A stretch of DNA of 64,000 bases, taken from assembly GCA_031769625.1 (NCBI GenBank), contig JAUIMM010000689.1, positions 503,501 through 567,500 of the forward strand. Direction: 5' to 3'. Source of the DNA: Taudactylus pleione (lineage: Eukaryota; Chordata; Amphibia; Anura; Myobatrachidae). This document shows positions 10,536 through 21,109 of this stretch, one piece after another. Position 1 is the first letter of the stretch; each line of letters opens with the position of its first letter. Below the pieces are notes generated by a model that had not been told where the DNA came from, did not search any database, and saw nothing but the letters and a program-made list of their open reading frames with translations. The translations under genes and the position numbers were made by a program.

Positions 10536-10663
10536 TAGAAGAGTGAAAAAAGCGCCGTATAGTGTAGTAATTTTGGGCATAAAAGGCACACTCTGTATAG
10601 ATACAGAGTGTGCCTTTTATGCCCTAAATTACTACACTATACGGCGCTTTTTCTCACTCTTCT
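10536..10663. repeat. Near-perfect palindrome of about 127 bp
   Basis: The arms at 10536-10598 and 10601-10663 are complementary over about 62 bases, with one single-base indel in an A run and about two mismatches. The centre is ctgtatagatacag. It lies between the truncated L2 and a downstream AT tract. Near-identical arms point to a recent inverted duplication, perhaps of a retroelement end. Confidence 0.85.
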
Positions 10664-10858
10664 TTTTCATATAATTGGAATCATTCAACAAGTGATTTAA
10701 TGGAGAATATTCAGCTGCCACTGTGAAGACAGGACTATAGTGAATTAAGACTGAAAGTACATCTACCCAGAAACATACGGATTTGAGCACTGCCTCAGTA
10801 CCATCTCATATCTCATATATATATATATATGTATATACTATATACATGTATATATACT
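10664..10858. other. Short unclassified repeat-like segment and AT microsatellite
   Basis: The right arm of the palindrome continues into CATATAATTGGAATCATTCA and further unique sequence, then into a (TA)n tract (10815-10858). I saw no gene. It may be the body of the element whose end forms the palindrome. Confidence 0.4.
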
Positions 10859-11407
10859 GGCCCTCATTCAGAGCCGTACGCTCTGAGCAGAGCGCACGCT
10901 CTGAATGAGGGCCGCCCTCCATAAAAATGGAGCGTCCTCCTGGACGCTCGTATAGCTGTGGGTCACCACCCACAGCCTATACGAGCGTGCAGTTTGATGG
11001 CCACGATGGTCGTGACCATCGCGACCATCGAAACTGCGAGCCGGAGCCTGCGGTTGAGGTTTTCAACCGCAAGCTCCGGAGTGATTTTGGCTCTATCAGA
11101 GCCAAAATCACTCCCACTGACATCACTAGTGATGTCAGTGGGCCGGCTTCTGACGGGAGGCGTTCCCGTGGGAACGCCCCCGTCAGGGAGGCACGCCCCC
11201 GGCACGCCCACCAAAGGGGGCGTGCTGTCAATCAACATCGACAGCACGCCCCCTTTGATCAGACACAACGAGCGAAGGACTTTCCTTCGCTCGTCGCGTC
11301 TGGCGCATGCGCACGACGGAGCTCCCTCCGTCGTGCGCATGCTCAGTGCAGAACATCGACCCACTTGCGAGCGGACAGCCGCTCGCGAGTGGGTCTGAAT
11401 CAGGGCC
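10859..11407. mobile_element. Hairpin-chain MITE, copy B (inverted relative to copy A)
   Basis: This 549-bp copy runs in the opposite direction to copy A, from GGCCCTCATTCAGAGC to GAATCAGGGCC. It is the most complete example of the architecture, with about twelve consecutive hairpins. Among them are a perfect 15-bp pair around ATC (agtgattttggctct), a zero-loop 15-bp palindrome centred on cactagtg, a perfect 18-bp pair (caaagggggcgtgctgtc with its complement), a perfect 12-bp pair (acgagcgaagga) and a perfect 17-bp pair (gcatgcgcacgacggag). Almost every base lies in a stem or a short loop. The last two internal stems of the TCTATCAGAGCC region are lost in copy A. The flanking 3-bp duplication is unclear because AT microsatellites adjoin it. 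Confidence 0.85.
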
Positions 11408-11437
11408 CCTGTGTATATATATATATATATGTATATA

Positions 11438-13059
11438 CAGTCAGGTCCATAAATATTGGGACATTGACAGAATTTTCATATTTTGGCCTCTATTCACCAC
11501 CACAATGGCTTTGAAATGAAACAAACAAGATGTGATGTAACTGCAGACTTTCAGATTTAATTTGAGGGTAATTACATCCAGATCAGGTGAACGGTGTAGG
11601 AATTACAACGGTTTCTGTATGTGCCTCCCACTTTTTAAGGGGCCAAAAGTAATGGGACAAACTAAACAATCCTAAATCTAACTTTCACTTTTTAATACTT
11701 TGTTGCAAATCCTTTGCAGGCAATTACAGCCTGAAGTCTGGAACGCATAGACATCACCAGACGCTGGGTTTCATCCCTGGTGATGCTCTGCCAGGCCTCT
11801 ACTGCAAATGTCTTCAGTTCCTGCTTGCTCTTGGGGCATTTTCCCTTCAGTTTTGTCTTCATCAAGCGAAATGCATGCTCAACCGGATTCTGGTCAGGGG
11901 ATTGACTTGGACATTGCATAACATTCCACTTTTTAGCTTTAAAAAACTCTTTGGTTGCTTTTGCAGTATGCTTCGGGTCATTGTCCATCTGCACTGTGAA
12001 GCACCGTCCAATGAGTTCTGAAGCATTTGACTGAATATGAGCATATAATATTGCCCGAAACACTTCAGAATTAATTCTGCTGCTTTTGTCAGAAGTCACA
12101 TCATCAATAAATACAAGGGAACCAGTTCCATTGGCAACCATACATGCCCACGCCATGACACTACCACCACCATGCTTCACTGATGAGGTTCCTTCTCCAT
12201 ACTCTTCTCTTCCCATCACTCTGGTACAAGTTGATCTTTGTCTCATCTGTCCATAGGATGTTGTTCCAGAACTGTAATGGCTTTTTTAGATTTTGTTTGG
12301 CAAACTCTAATCTGGTCTTCCTGTTTTTGTGGCTCACCAATGGTTTGCATCTTGTGGTGAACCCTCTATATTCACTCTTGTGAAGTCTTCTCTTGATTGT
12401 TGACTTTGACACATATACACCTACCTCCTGGAGAGTGTTCTTGATTTGGCCAACTGTTGTGAAGGGGTTTTTCTTCACCAGGGAAACAATTCTTCTGTCA
12501 TCCACCACAGTTGTTTTCCGTGGTCTTCCGGGTCTTTTGGTGTTGCTCAGCTCTCCGGTGCGTTCTTTCTTTTTAACAATGTTCCAAACAGTTGATTTGG
12601 CCACACCTAATGTTTTTTCTATCTCTCTGATGGGTTTGTTTTGATTTTTCAGCCTAATGATGGCTTGCTTCACTGATAGTGACAGCTCTTTGCATCTCAT
12701 ATTGAGAGTCGACATCAACTGATTCCAAATGCAAATGTCACACGTAGAATCAACTCCAGACCTTTTACCTGCTTAATTGATAATGAAATAACGAGGGAAT
12801 AGCCCACACCTGTCCATGATATAGCTTTTGAGTTGATAGTCCCATTACTTTTGGCCCCTTAAAAAGTGGGAGGCCCATATTGAAACCGTTGTAATTCCTA
12901 CACCGTTCACCCGATTTGGATGTACTTACCCTCAAATTAAATCTGAAAGTCTGCAGTTAAAGCACATCTTCTTTGTTTCATTTCAAAGCCATTGTGGTGG
13001 TGAATAGAGGCCAAAATCTGAAAATTCTATCAATGTCCCAATATTTATGGACCTGACTG
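11438..13059 (-). mobile_element. Tc1-like transposon, copy 2 (defective, full length)
   Basis: This 1,622-bp sister of the element at 6226-7865 has the same orientation and the same ends (CAGTCAGGTCCATAAATATT) and TA flanks (11436-11437 and 13060-13061). The AT microsatellites around both copies suggest insertion into TA-rich tracts. Confidence 0.93.
11692..12718 (-). pseudogene. Tc1-family transposase, copy 2, one frame break
   Basis: Same gene as in copy 1 and better preserved at its N-terminus. It starts at the ATG near 12718 (or the internal ATG of MRCKELSL) and keeps the helix-turn-helix, [36 protein letters not shown] and SPDQNPVEHAFRLMKTKLK. Thus all three catalytic acidic residues are visible. 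The frame breaks at about 12185-12220, where the sequence is shorter than in copy 1 by a small internal deletion. Upstream codons are otherwise open, so this copy became inactive through one lesion. Confidence 0.92.
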
Positions 13060-13345
13060 TATACTGTATTTATGTATATATACTGTGCATCTATATGTAT
13101 GTATATATATACAGTGTGTGTGTATATATATATATATATATATGCAATAGAAACAAACCGGCACTCCGTGTAAACTGGCTATATACCTTGCCTGGGTGCC
13201 CTCCGTACCCGATAGATATGAACAAAAACGGTGGCACTCACAGGTCTTCCAATTCAGTTAATACACAGGACTCTCTAAGTCATTTTCCAACGTTTCATCT
13301 CATTTATTCGAGATTTTCCTCAGCTTCTTTCTAACAAAACTACTA
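13060..13345. other. Microsatellite plus unclassified dispersed repeat
   Basis: A (TA/TG)n tract (13060-13142) is followed by a segment containing GGTGGCACTCACAGGTCTTC and CAACGTTTCATCTC. This resembles the 59125-59290 segment, which has GGGCACTCACCGC followed by CGACGTTTCGGCCCC. The pair may be ends of a retroelement (possibly Penelope-like), but I cannot confirm it. Confidence 0.45.
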
Positions 13346-13702
13346 TGGATACAATATGCATTAATATTGTATTACATTTATTGGAACTTGTGACTTCCGG
13401 CGTCGGTATTTCATGCACCAGGCTTAGGTCTGGCGGTATGTCATACCGATTCCAAAAGGATAATAGCAAAGGTACAACAATACCTTTCATTACACAACAC
13501 ACAAGGTAACATAAATTGTAATCACAATATAAATTAATATATACACTATGTAAAATAAATCCAGATCGTAACAACACGCCCGGAGTGCCTTCCACCCCCT
13601 AAACAAAATTCTCTGTTCTTACCGGCACCAGTTAGGTGCACATTGCTGCAAGGATGATTGCAACATACCATTTGGTACTACTTTCTCTTTGGGAAAATAG
13701 GT

Positions 13703-13753
13703 CTTCATCATGGGTATTCTCATCTGCTGCAGATGAGGATGCCCATGATGAAG
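13703..13753. repeat. 25-bp imperfect inverted repeat
   Basis: Arms 13703-13727 (cttcatcatgggtattctca...) and 13729-13753 pair with two mismatches around a single base. No surrounding element is recognised. The flanks 13346-13702 and 13754-14159 hold no recognisable gene. Confidence 0.7.
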
Positions 13754-14159
13754 AACTGTTTTCCCCAGATCTGCTGATATGAAAATATTGATGACTGGTG
13801 GGAAGTACCTAATCACCTTGCGGTCACCTCAAACCCCTTATGAAGGGTCCATGCTGCTCATGCAATGCTTTACAGAGTATCATCTGTCACCACCTGGGCC
13901 ACCCTTGACTAGAGATGCTGTCATCCTCTCCACTGAGATGGCACCTGTCCGGTGATGTGGACTGGTGTCCGGTGTCCTCATCAGTACCACAGCCTTGTCG
14001 TCCTTGTGGGCACGTTTTTTAAACTACCAGCCTATCTGTTTCATGACAGCTGCAGGTTTCTGAAACAATGCCCACCGAGCACAGTGCCCGGACCACGTTT
14101 AAACAGCAGAGTGCGGGGGCGTTGTGTACACTACACTGGTGGCAGCATAGTGACGTCAT

Positions 14160-14308
14160 CATGCTGACGCAGGTTTCTAAAACTACACCCACTGAGCAGA
14201 GTGTCGGAAGGAGGTTCTGCTCGGGCAGCGGTGGGCCTGCGGATGGCTGGACCAGCCCATCTGCCATCGGCCCTTCTGGTATTTGCTAGTAGTGCCAGTC
14301 CAGCCCTG
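14160..14308. mobile_element. hAT-type MITE end (CAGGGCTGGACTGGCA)
   Basis: The right terminus read on the minus strand is CAGGGCTGGACTGGCACTAC, a typical hAT-family terminus (CAGGG...). The left end is not identifiable, so the start given is only where similarity becomes unclear. Confidence 0.55.
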
Positions 14309-14952
14309 CCGCTACTCATTGCAGAGTTAAGGTTGGGAGGAATACTCGCTCAACCAGACCAAACATCATCTTCATAACCAAGTGACTATTGTTTACCTAG
14401 GACCTCCTCTTATTGTTCTTTTTGAGTTCACTTCCCCCCTTTCAACTGGCAGTTTGGCCATCTAACAAAAACTATTCCAGGTGCATTTATCTGTGAAAGA
14501 TGTTCTTAGTTTAAAAAGAGGATAAAGCAGATTGTAAAAGACTGCACAGAGGGAAAATTCAACCGAATCTGGGCGGCAGTTGGGATCTCACACATAAGTG
14601 TTCACCACCCCATGGGTTAGCGAGCACTTTTATGCAAATCGGGCATTCAGCCAGGCAAAGGGTGGGAGACTGGCTACTGTTGCTGGCATTTAAACGTCAC
14701 AGTATAGGCAATTCGCAGCCTTCACGGGCAATTGAATTCCCCCCCCCCCCAGAGAGTTTCTAGGTGTTGAATATTTAAAAAAAAAAACAGCATTGGAGTT
14801 TGAACTCCTGTTCATGGAGTACACACTGACATTTTGTATTCTGTTGGTCCCAGTCTCCATCAGTGGAGATACTAGCAGCTGTTCCCTACCACGCTAATAG
14901 ATGAATCATGGCAATGTGGCCAGGTTCAAGATCATCATCATAAGGATACCAG
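14309..14952. other. No gene recognised
   Basis: Single-copy-looking sequence with a 12-base C run near 14741. I saw no coding domain. Confidence 0.35.
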
Positions 14953-15228
14953 CAGCGCCATAGCTAGACGGCAGTGCGCCTTGTACAGCACTGCCGCCCC
15001 TCTCACTCCCTCTCCGCCCCCTCCTCCTCCCCCCACCTGAGCTCTTACCCTAACTTCCGAAGGGAGGAGGGAGGGCGGGCTCCTCCGACGATTTTCAGTG
15101 TCCGGCACGCACCACTGCCGGAGGTCTCTATCTGCAGGCCTCCGGCACAGAGAAGTGTGTGTCCGGTGCCGCTGGAGGATGGCGCCCGGTGCACATGACC
15201 CCTCAGCCCCCCCCTAGTTGCGGCCCTG
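14953..15228. mobile_element. hAT-type MITE, CAGCGCCATAGCTAG ends
   Basis: A 276-bp GC-rich element with ends CAGCGCCATAGCTAG and CTAGTTGCGGCCCTG, which are inverted repeats with a few mismatches (the reverse of the right end is CAGGGCCGCAACTAG). CAGGG-type ends fit the hAT superfamily. The last seven bases overlap the start of the neighbouring hairpin-chain MITE, and I could not find an 8-bp target duplication. Confidence 0.6.
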
Positions 15229-15953
15229 ATTCAGACCTGCTTGCGAGCACTTAGCGCTCGCAAGCGAGTCGATGGCCGGGCAGTGGGCCTGATTCAGACC
15301 CGCTCGTGAGCGCACAGTGCTTGCAAGTGGGTCGATGGTCCCCCACTGCGCAAGCGCACGCCAAAGCCAGCTCCGGCGTGCACATGCGCGAGATCCGGCC
15401 AGCGATGGGCGCTCTGTCATTGCGGGTCTCACACCAAAGCGGCAGCTGTCGATTGTGATTGACAGCTTGCCCCATTTTGGAGGCGGGCAGGGGGGGTGGC
15501 TGGCCAAACGGAGGCGTTACTGAAGGAGTGATGTCAGTGGGTGAGCTTCCGGCTTCTATTAGAACCGGAAGCTCACTGGGGCTTGCGGGAATGAGACCCT
15601 ACCACAAGGGTCTCGTCGCAAGCCCCGATGGTCGTGATGGTCGTGACCATCACCTGGCCGCTCGCTAAAGCTGTGGGTGGTCACCCACAGCTTACTGAGC
15701 GACCAGGAGGCCGTCTTTAAAAAAAAAAAACAGGGACGCCCTGATTCAGAGCGAGTGCTCTCAAAGAGCGTCCGGCTCTGAATCAGACCTAGTGCGCATG
15801 TGCGTCGTGCGCGAGCCCCGGAGCGAGCGAGAAATCACTCGCTCCAGCACTTGCATCCAAACGGGGCGGCTGTCGATGTTTATCGACAGCTTGCCCCGTT
15901 TGGTAGACAGGACGGGGGGGGGGGCTGGCCAAACGGAGGCGTGAATCAGGGCC
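15222..15953. mobile_element. Hairpin-chain MITE copy C0, interrupted by a sibling
   Basis: The outer copy consists of 15222-15284 and 15791-15953, with ends GGCCCTGATTCAG and GAATCAGGGCC. Its stems include caaacggggcggctgtcgat/atcgacagcttgccccgttt (15852-15902), as in the other copies. It is internally shortened (about 230 bp without the insert). A full sibling copy is inserted into it at 15285. Confidence 0.72.
15285..15790. mobile_element. Hairpin-chain MITE copy C1, nested in C0
   Basis: This 506-bp copy begins GGGCCTGATTCAGACC and ends GAATCAGACCT, flanked by AGT on both sides (15282-15284 and 15791-15793). Its hairpins match those of copies A, B and D in order: the CATGCGC stem, the GGCAGCTGTCGAT stem, a GAGCTTCCGG/CCGGAAGCTC stem, a GGGGCTTGCG/CGCAAGCCCC stem enclosing GAGACCCT/AGGGTCTC, the GATGGTC stem and the CTGTGGGT stem. 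Confidence 0.78.
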
Positions 15954-15998
15954 ACTGTACCTATCTTTACCCTTGCCAGTCGAAAGTGATATCACTAT

Positions 15999-16489
15999 GG
16001 GCCTGATTCAAAGATTTATGCTAATGCTATCACAACTGCATGTCTTCCAAAGCTTACCCGAGCACAGGGTCGACCACTACTGCCTTCTCATATCCATCCG
16101 ATGACGTGCAATAGTGTAGACATCGGGAACATTGATGCAGATCAGGCAGCCACGCAGTTTCTCAGTCAAGTCTGTCTCAAACACTGCATCCCTCCTGACA
16201 TGTTGAGAGCTCTTGTGCTGTGAAGGAGATCACTGTGGCTAATTTCTGCATGCCCCATGAAACAATGTTTAAACAGCCAGACACGTCTGCATTTCTTTAG
16301 CCACCCCCTTGGTACCTCCCCCAAATGCTGACTACCAGTCACTCACTTTGCGAGTGAATGCTCTGTGTGAGCACAGTTGCAAACCAATCGCTGTGCGTGC
16401 TTATCACTACGGCTTTCACGAATGCGCATTGGGTAAAAATCAATCGGACTGCGCAAATATCGGCATTGCATAAATCTCCAAATCAATGT
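15999..16489. mobile_element. MITE with GGGCCTGATTCAAAGATTTATGC end
   Basis: The left end, preceded by TAT, shares GGGCCTGATTCA with the hairpin-chain family, then continues AAGATTTATGC. The right end shows the inverse GCATAAATCTCCAAATCA but lacks the outermost GGCCC. The interior lacks the hairpin chain, so this is a related Harbinger-type family or a decayed copy. Confidence 0.6.
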
Positions 16490-16712
16490 CTACAGTTGAT
16501 CTTAGTTACCTGTAAGAATGTAGAAGGAAGGTGGGAGAGAAGGTAGTAGAGCACAGTTAATTAATGGAGTCTCCGTCTTCCTGGGGAAAATATAACAATT
16601 TGCAATTTTTGAAAACTGGTACCATTCCGGTGTATATCCTGCAAGCTTGAAGTTGCCTAATGTAATAGAATATGATTACAGATGAACTTGCCAGACTGCA
16701 GCTCCATCACTC
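16490..16712. other. No gene recognised
   Basis: Unique-looking AT-rich sequence between two transposon remnants. No signal seen. Confidence 0.35.
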
Positions 16713-17838
16713 TCATCGCACTGCAGCATGCCCTCCAGATGATGACCAGTGAGTGGATGAGGGTCTTGGTAGCAGCCAGGGTGAGAAAGTGTCTAATCTG
16801 GGTATATTTTTTAGATGGAAATGGCAGGGCTGCCAGAGGTACTGAATGTGTGGTTTGAAGAAGAGGGAGGAGTCAAGGATAACTCCAAGACAGTGCACTT
16901 GGGGCTGGAGGAGATGGTTATGTTGTCAATAGATAATGAAATTGTGAGGCTATGTGGAAGGATTGGGAGATGATCAGATCAGACTTAGAAATGTCATGTT
17001 TAAGAAAGCGCTGGGACATCCAGGAAGAGATAGTTGAGAGACAATTAGAGATAGAGGGGGTGAGAGGTCTAGAGAGGGCAGATAGTTCTGTGTGTTATCA
17101 GAATATAGATGTTATTGGAGGTCAAAAGAGCTGATGAGCTTCCCTAAAGAGGATGTATAGAGGAAGACTAGGAAAGGCCCAAGAACAGAACCTTGGGGGA
17201 CACATATTTTTAGTGGAAGTGGGGGGGAGTGGAGTCATGAGAGGAACCAGAGAAGAAATTAATCTTGAATGAAGAGAATGAAAGTGATGATACTGACTAC
17301 TGACTACCAGGCTGTGGTGTGTGAGAATGTGAGGCCCCCAGAGGAGATAGCTGTGGGAAATATGGTGTCAGAGGTGAAAAACCCATGTTTCAGTAATGGC
17401 TAGCAGATTTAGGGAGTTGGAGATGAAAAGGTCATGGGTGGGGACCATGACAGACAGATCTGGCAATTTTAGAGGGCACATGAGAGAGCGAGAGTTAGTG
17501 AGAGAGATGTGAATAAGATTATCAGGGTTGCTGTAGCATTGAGGTGAGATTAATTTGGAGGACAGAGATGAAAAGAGTGTTCTGATAGTGCAGGCTCCTG
17601 AACTAGGAAAGGAAACTGCACGTGGTGGGCAGGGAGGGAGTTCAGTGTGATGCCGATTTAAGTGAGGGGGTGATGGAGAGGAGGAAGGGAGTAGGTCTTA
17701 GAGGTGGGGTAGTAGGACCATGGTGGGGGAGAAGTGAATGAAAATGGAGGAACGGTAGAGGTGGGGGAGGAGTCTAGGGGGAGGATAGAGGATTACAAAA
17801 ACACTGAGTGAGGGGGGAGCTGTAGAAGAGATGGTTAT
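16713..17838 (-). pseudogene. L2 LINE remnant (endonuclease and RT pieces), 5' side of ERV insertion
   Basis: The minus-strand sequence is clearly related to the L2 copy at 8130-10494. At 16720-17220 it matches the [14 protein letters not shown] and RT-thumb regions and the upstream palm, with many stops. From about 17290 to 17420 it carries an endonuclease-like stretch (AISSGGLTFSH), typical of L2 N-terminal regions, so the central RT is deleted. It ends at the ERV junction (17842/17843). The other side of the insertion resumes at 28866. Confidence 0.72.
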
Positions 17839-17842
17839 GTTG

Positions 17843-18896
17843 TATCGATTCCTACCTATCTATACACTCTAAAATTGTCGCTGATTAGCGCTATGAGTCA
17901 CACAAGAAATAATTGCTTTCAGACTTTGATTGTGGTTCCAAAGCACAAAAAGTTATTATTCAACATAAAAACAGATGGTTACACGCTTTGATCTAAATAC
18001 AATTAGCGCAAAATAAATCATACAGTCACAAGGTACAGTTGTTACATATGCACGCGCTCTGGATTCAGATCCCGGCATCAAAGATGAAACCTCCGTCAAC
18101 AGCAAAGCAAGAAGACTGGCATCTAGTTTCAGAGAGCCCACATATATACTCTAACAGAGATAGGCAATACAATAGAATAGGTTAGGATGATTTCATTGGT
18201 TCTTCTTTCTGGTTCTTCAGTTACAGTACACTTCATAGGTCAATTTGTATGGTCACGTTCCAGCCTCCAACAGCTCTTTGTGTCCATTTTCCCGCTGCAT
18301 AACAAATTAGACTGGCTGCATTACAGGAAACATTTCAATCCCTAACTCTCTATGATCCATAACTTGCAGACACATGTTGCGATTTTTTCCCCGATGGAAC
18401 CGGAAATCTGCAAAGACACAGTGGCTTAGAATGACACCAAACACGGTCTGCTTATCATATAGTAAACCTTAGATATCAAATACAATGTATTTCACAACAT
18501 TAATGATAATGAATAAAACCTTAATGCTAGGGAACCTTTTTATGTAAGTGTGCAGTGTGTAAGTATTGGGGTACTGAGAAAAGATGCCAGTTAGCTTTGT
18601 GCAGCTACGTGTTTTGTGGAGTACACAGTGGTACGTGTTTTGCAGGATTGATCATATTATATGTTTTAGTAACTGTCTGTATTTATATAATGGGGACTTT
18701 TAACATCTTTGTAATGCGTGGGAATCGCACAATGCTAAATAATAGCATCGCCGTATGTACTTATAATGTGTGAGGTTCGCTAAAATGGCGCTAGGCGGCC
18801 AGTCACAAAATGGCGTCTTGTTGCCATTCACAAGATGGCGTTGTGCAGATTTAATTTTAAACAGATTCTGTCTTAGCCAATTATCCAGCTTCGACA
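17843..18896 (-). repeat. ERV 3' LTR
   Basis: This 1,054-bp LTR is collinear with 27810-28861. Read on the minus strand it starts TGTCGAAGCTGG and ends GGAATCGATA, so it does not end in the usual CA. A third, solo copy lies at 47974-49024. Confidence 0.92.
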
Positions 18897-18907
18897 GTCC
18901 ACCCTTT
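18897..18907 (-). other. Candidate polypurine tract
   Basis: Immediately upstream of the 3' LTR on the minus strand is CAAAGGGTGGAC. AAAGGGTGG would serve as the plus-strand primer. It is short for a PPT and partly decayed. Confidence 0.6.
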
Positions 18908-19271
18908 GATAGCAAACAACATGCTATCACACTCGGATTTTACAATTAATTTAATTTAGGCTTACATTATGACATATTGTTTAGTATTATATTATGGGAT
19001 GGCACAAGGTGGTTCTTAAACCATCAATAATGTGCCTCTGGGAGGGACATAAAAATCCCCTTATACGCACACCGTGGATCTTGGGAGATCATGGGAAAGA
19101 TGTGGGGATGCACCAATCCTAATCATATTAAGGTAGTCTTGAAGGGGATAGGGACTTACATTATTTAAGATGTTTTAAAATAACATTTTAATAACACATT
19201 TCATGCATGTCTAAATCTTATACATCATATGATGGTACCTTCTAGTTCAGGGTTGTAATGCAGTCCTACAT

Positions 19272-20877
19272 TTACCTCAGTATGAGGATCAGGAGTTTAC
19301 CTATACTCGCAATGATTTCCTGGACCCACTCTCCTAGACCTGAGAACCATTTCACTGGGTTCAACCATGAAACCCATTCCTCTACCTTCTCCTCTACTTC
19401 AGCCACTGAAGCATTATGGTTCTTCCGAAATTCCCATTTCAGCTGCAGAATTTCATCCAGCTTCCGGTCTATCACCACCTTGGGGTCACTAGTATTATTT
19501 GTAATGTATGTGCAATACTTTACACAAAATTGTGTGGCCAAAGTTACGCAATACCCTCCAGTGACAGCTGTAAAATAATTGAAAACTAATCTGTGTTGCA
19601 CCAGTTTTTTCTTGTAGGCCTGCAACTTCTTACCTGTGTACCTAAATGTGTCATCATGCATCTCGGTGATATTATCTATTAATTTAGCAAGATCTTGGAT
19701 ATATCTAAAATGTAGTGTACCCCGAGCAATCCTGGAGGGATCCAATGCTACCAAAACTTGAAAGCCAGTTGTCTCACTAATTAACTGTGTGGCCTTATGT
19801 ACATCACCAGGTATCATATTTCTTTTGTCTCTATGTTCATACTGTGTGTGAAGGTATAGGGATGGTGTGTTTTTATGAAAACTAAGCATTTCATCATGTG
19901 TAAGGGTCATAACTTCTGGAAGTACTCTTCCCAGATAACACAAACCTTCGGATCTCGGAGAGAGCCACTTATACGCTTTCTTTCCACATATAAAATATAC
20001 ATCATCGGGGAGAACATAAGGTATAGAATGCATCATGATCATCCAACACATTTCCCTAACAAATGATCCTAATCTCAGGTTCTCCCATCTGGCTAATACA
20101 TGTTTCTGGTTGTATAAACCTAGCACAGTACCCTTCTGGTACTCTACCAACCATTTCTTTGGTGTTACTTAGTGTATATTTATACAGGAAGTGTCTTCCA
20201 CCCGACCTAATTGTGCGTAACAATTCATAATTCATAGGCTCATGATCAGCTCTTAGTGAGGTCATCGTCTGGTTGTTCTCAGTCACCTCCCAACTTTCTG
20301 GTTCATTGGAGTTGGTGATGTTCAAACATAAAAGTGTTTTATCTACCTGGTACTGGTGGAGTTTAAAATGGGGTGGTTTGGTGTTAAGAAATTTTCCATC
20401 CAGTGTCTTCCCTTTTTGTAATTCTAAAATCTCAGAGACATTAAATGGAAATGGCACTAATCCTACATTATGCTGTCCTTGGGGCACGTGAGAGCACACC
20501 CAACAGTCGGTTTGGTATAAAACTTTGCCCACCATGGTATGATAATCCTCTAAAGGATACCCACCCCAATACTGGTTATACTTAGGTTGGCACTGTTGGA
20601 TGCATCTCTCATTGACTACAGACCCACAGAACTCACACATACAATAATCCTCAGATGATAGACCTTCACACTGTCTCCGAGTATCCAGAATAGCAGATCT
20701 CTTAACAATTACTGTACTGGGTTTGGTCAGATACTCCCCCGGTAGGTTTAGCAGTCCTTCTCCCGATTCCATTTCATTGATATCACCATAAGCTCCCCTC
20801 TCCATCCTCTGTCCTCCATCACAGAAACCAGAGATCCCGAAACAACCCAAGATAATGAGGACTCTGGGAGAAAACAC
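19272..20877 (-). pseudogene. env: ERV env remnant
   Basis: This is the envelope glycoprotein gene (surface plus transmembrane subunits) on the minus strand. It begins at the ATG at 20877 with a hydrophobic signal-like N-terminus (RVLIILGCFGISGF). The surface part is cysteine-rich with several NxS/T sites. A frame change lies in the 20056-20150 overlap, after which the frame continues to 19272. The TM part has GGYC followed by further closely spaced cysteines and an NNT site, resembling the gammaretroviral immunosuppressive/CX6CC region, though the spacing is not canonical. It ends in a hydrophobic stretch that stops at 19272 (LLILILR), so the membrane anchor looks truncated. The 18897-19271 region downstream has no gene. 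Confidence 0.82.
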
Positions 20878-21109
20878 AAAAGATAACCACAGCAGACCAA
20901 TCCATTGCTGAAAACAAGGATCTACAAATTTCTTTAGCTCAGGTATCTCACTGTAACTTTAACCTTCCCGGAACAGAATCGCAATTGACAGGTCTATGTT
21001 ATCTGCCTCGATTCCGCAAGAAATTTCTGATCATAACAAATTCTCCAGGTTCAACATCATGACAGTTTGTTTCAGGCATATCATGTGACAACAATTTCAG
21101 TTTCTGCTG

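Noticed and set aside
10961..11400. miRNA precursor cluster
   Set aside because: The stems are mostly under 22 bp with tiny loops, and no expression evidence can be read from sequence. This is kept only as a possibility within the hairpin-chain finding.
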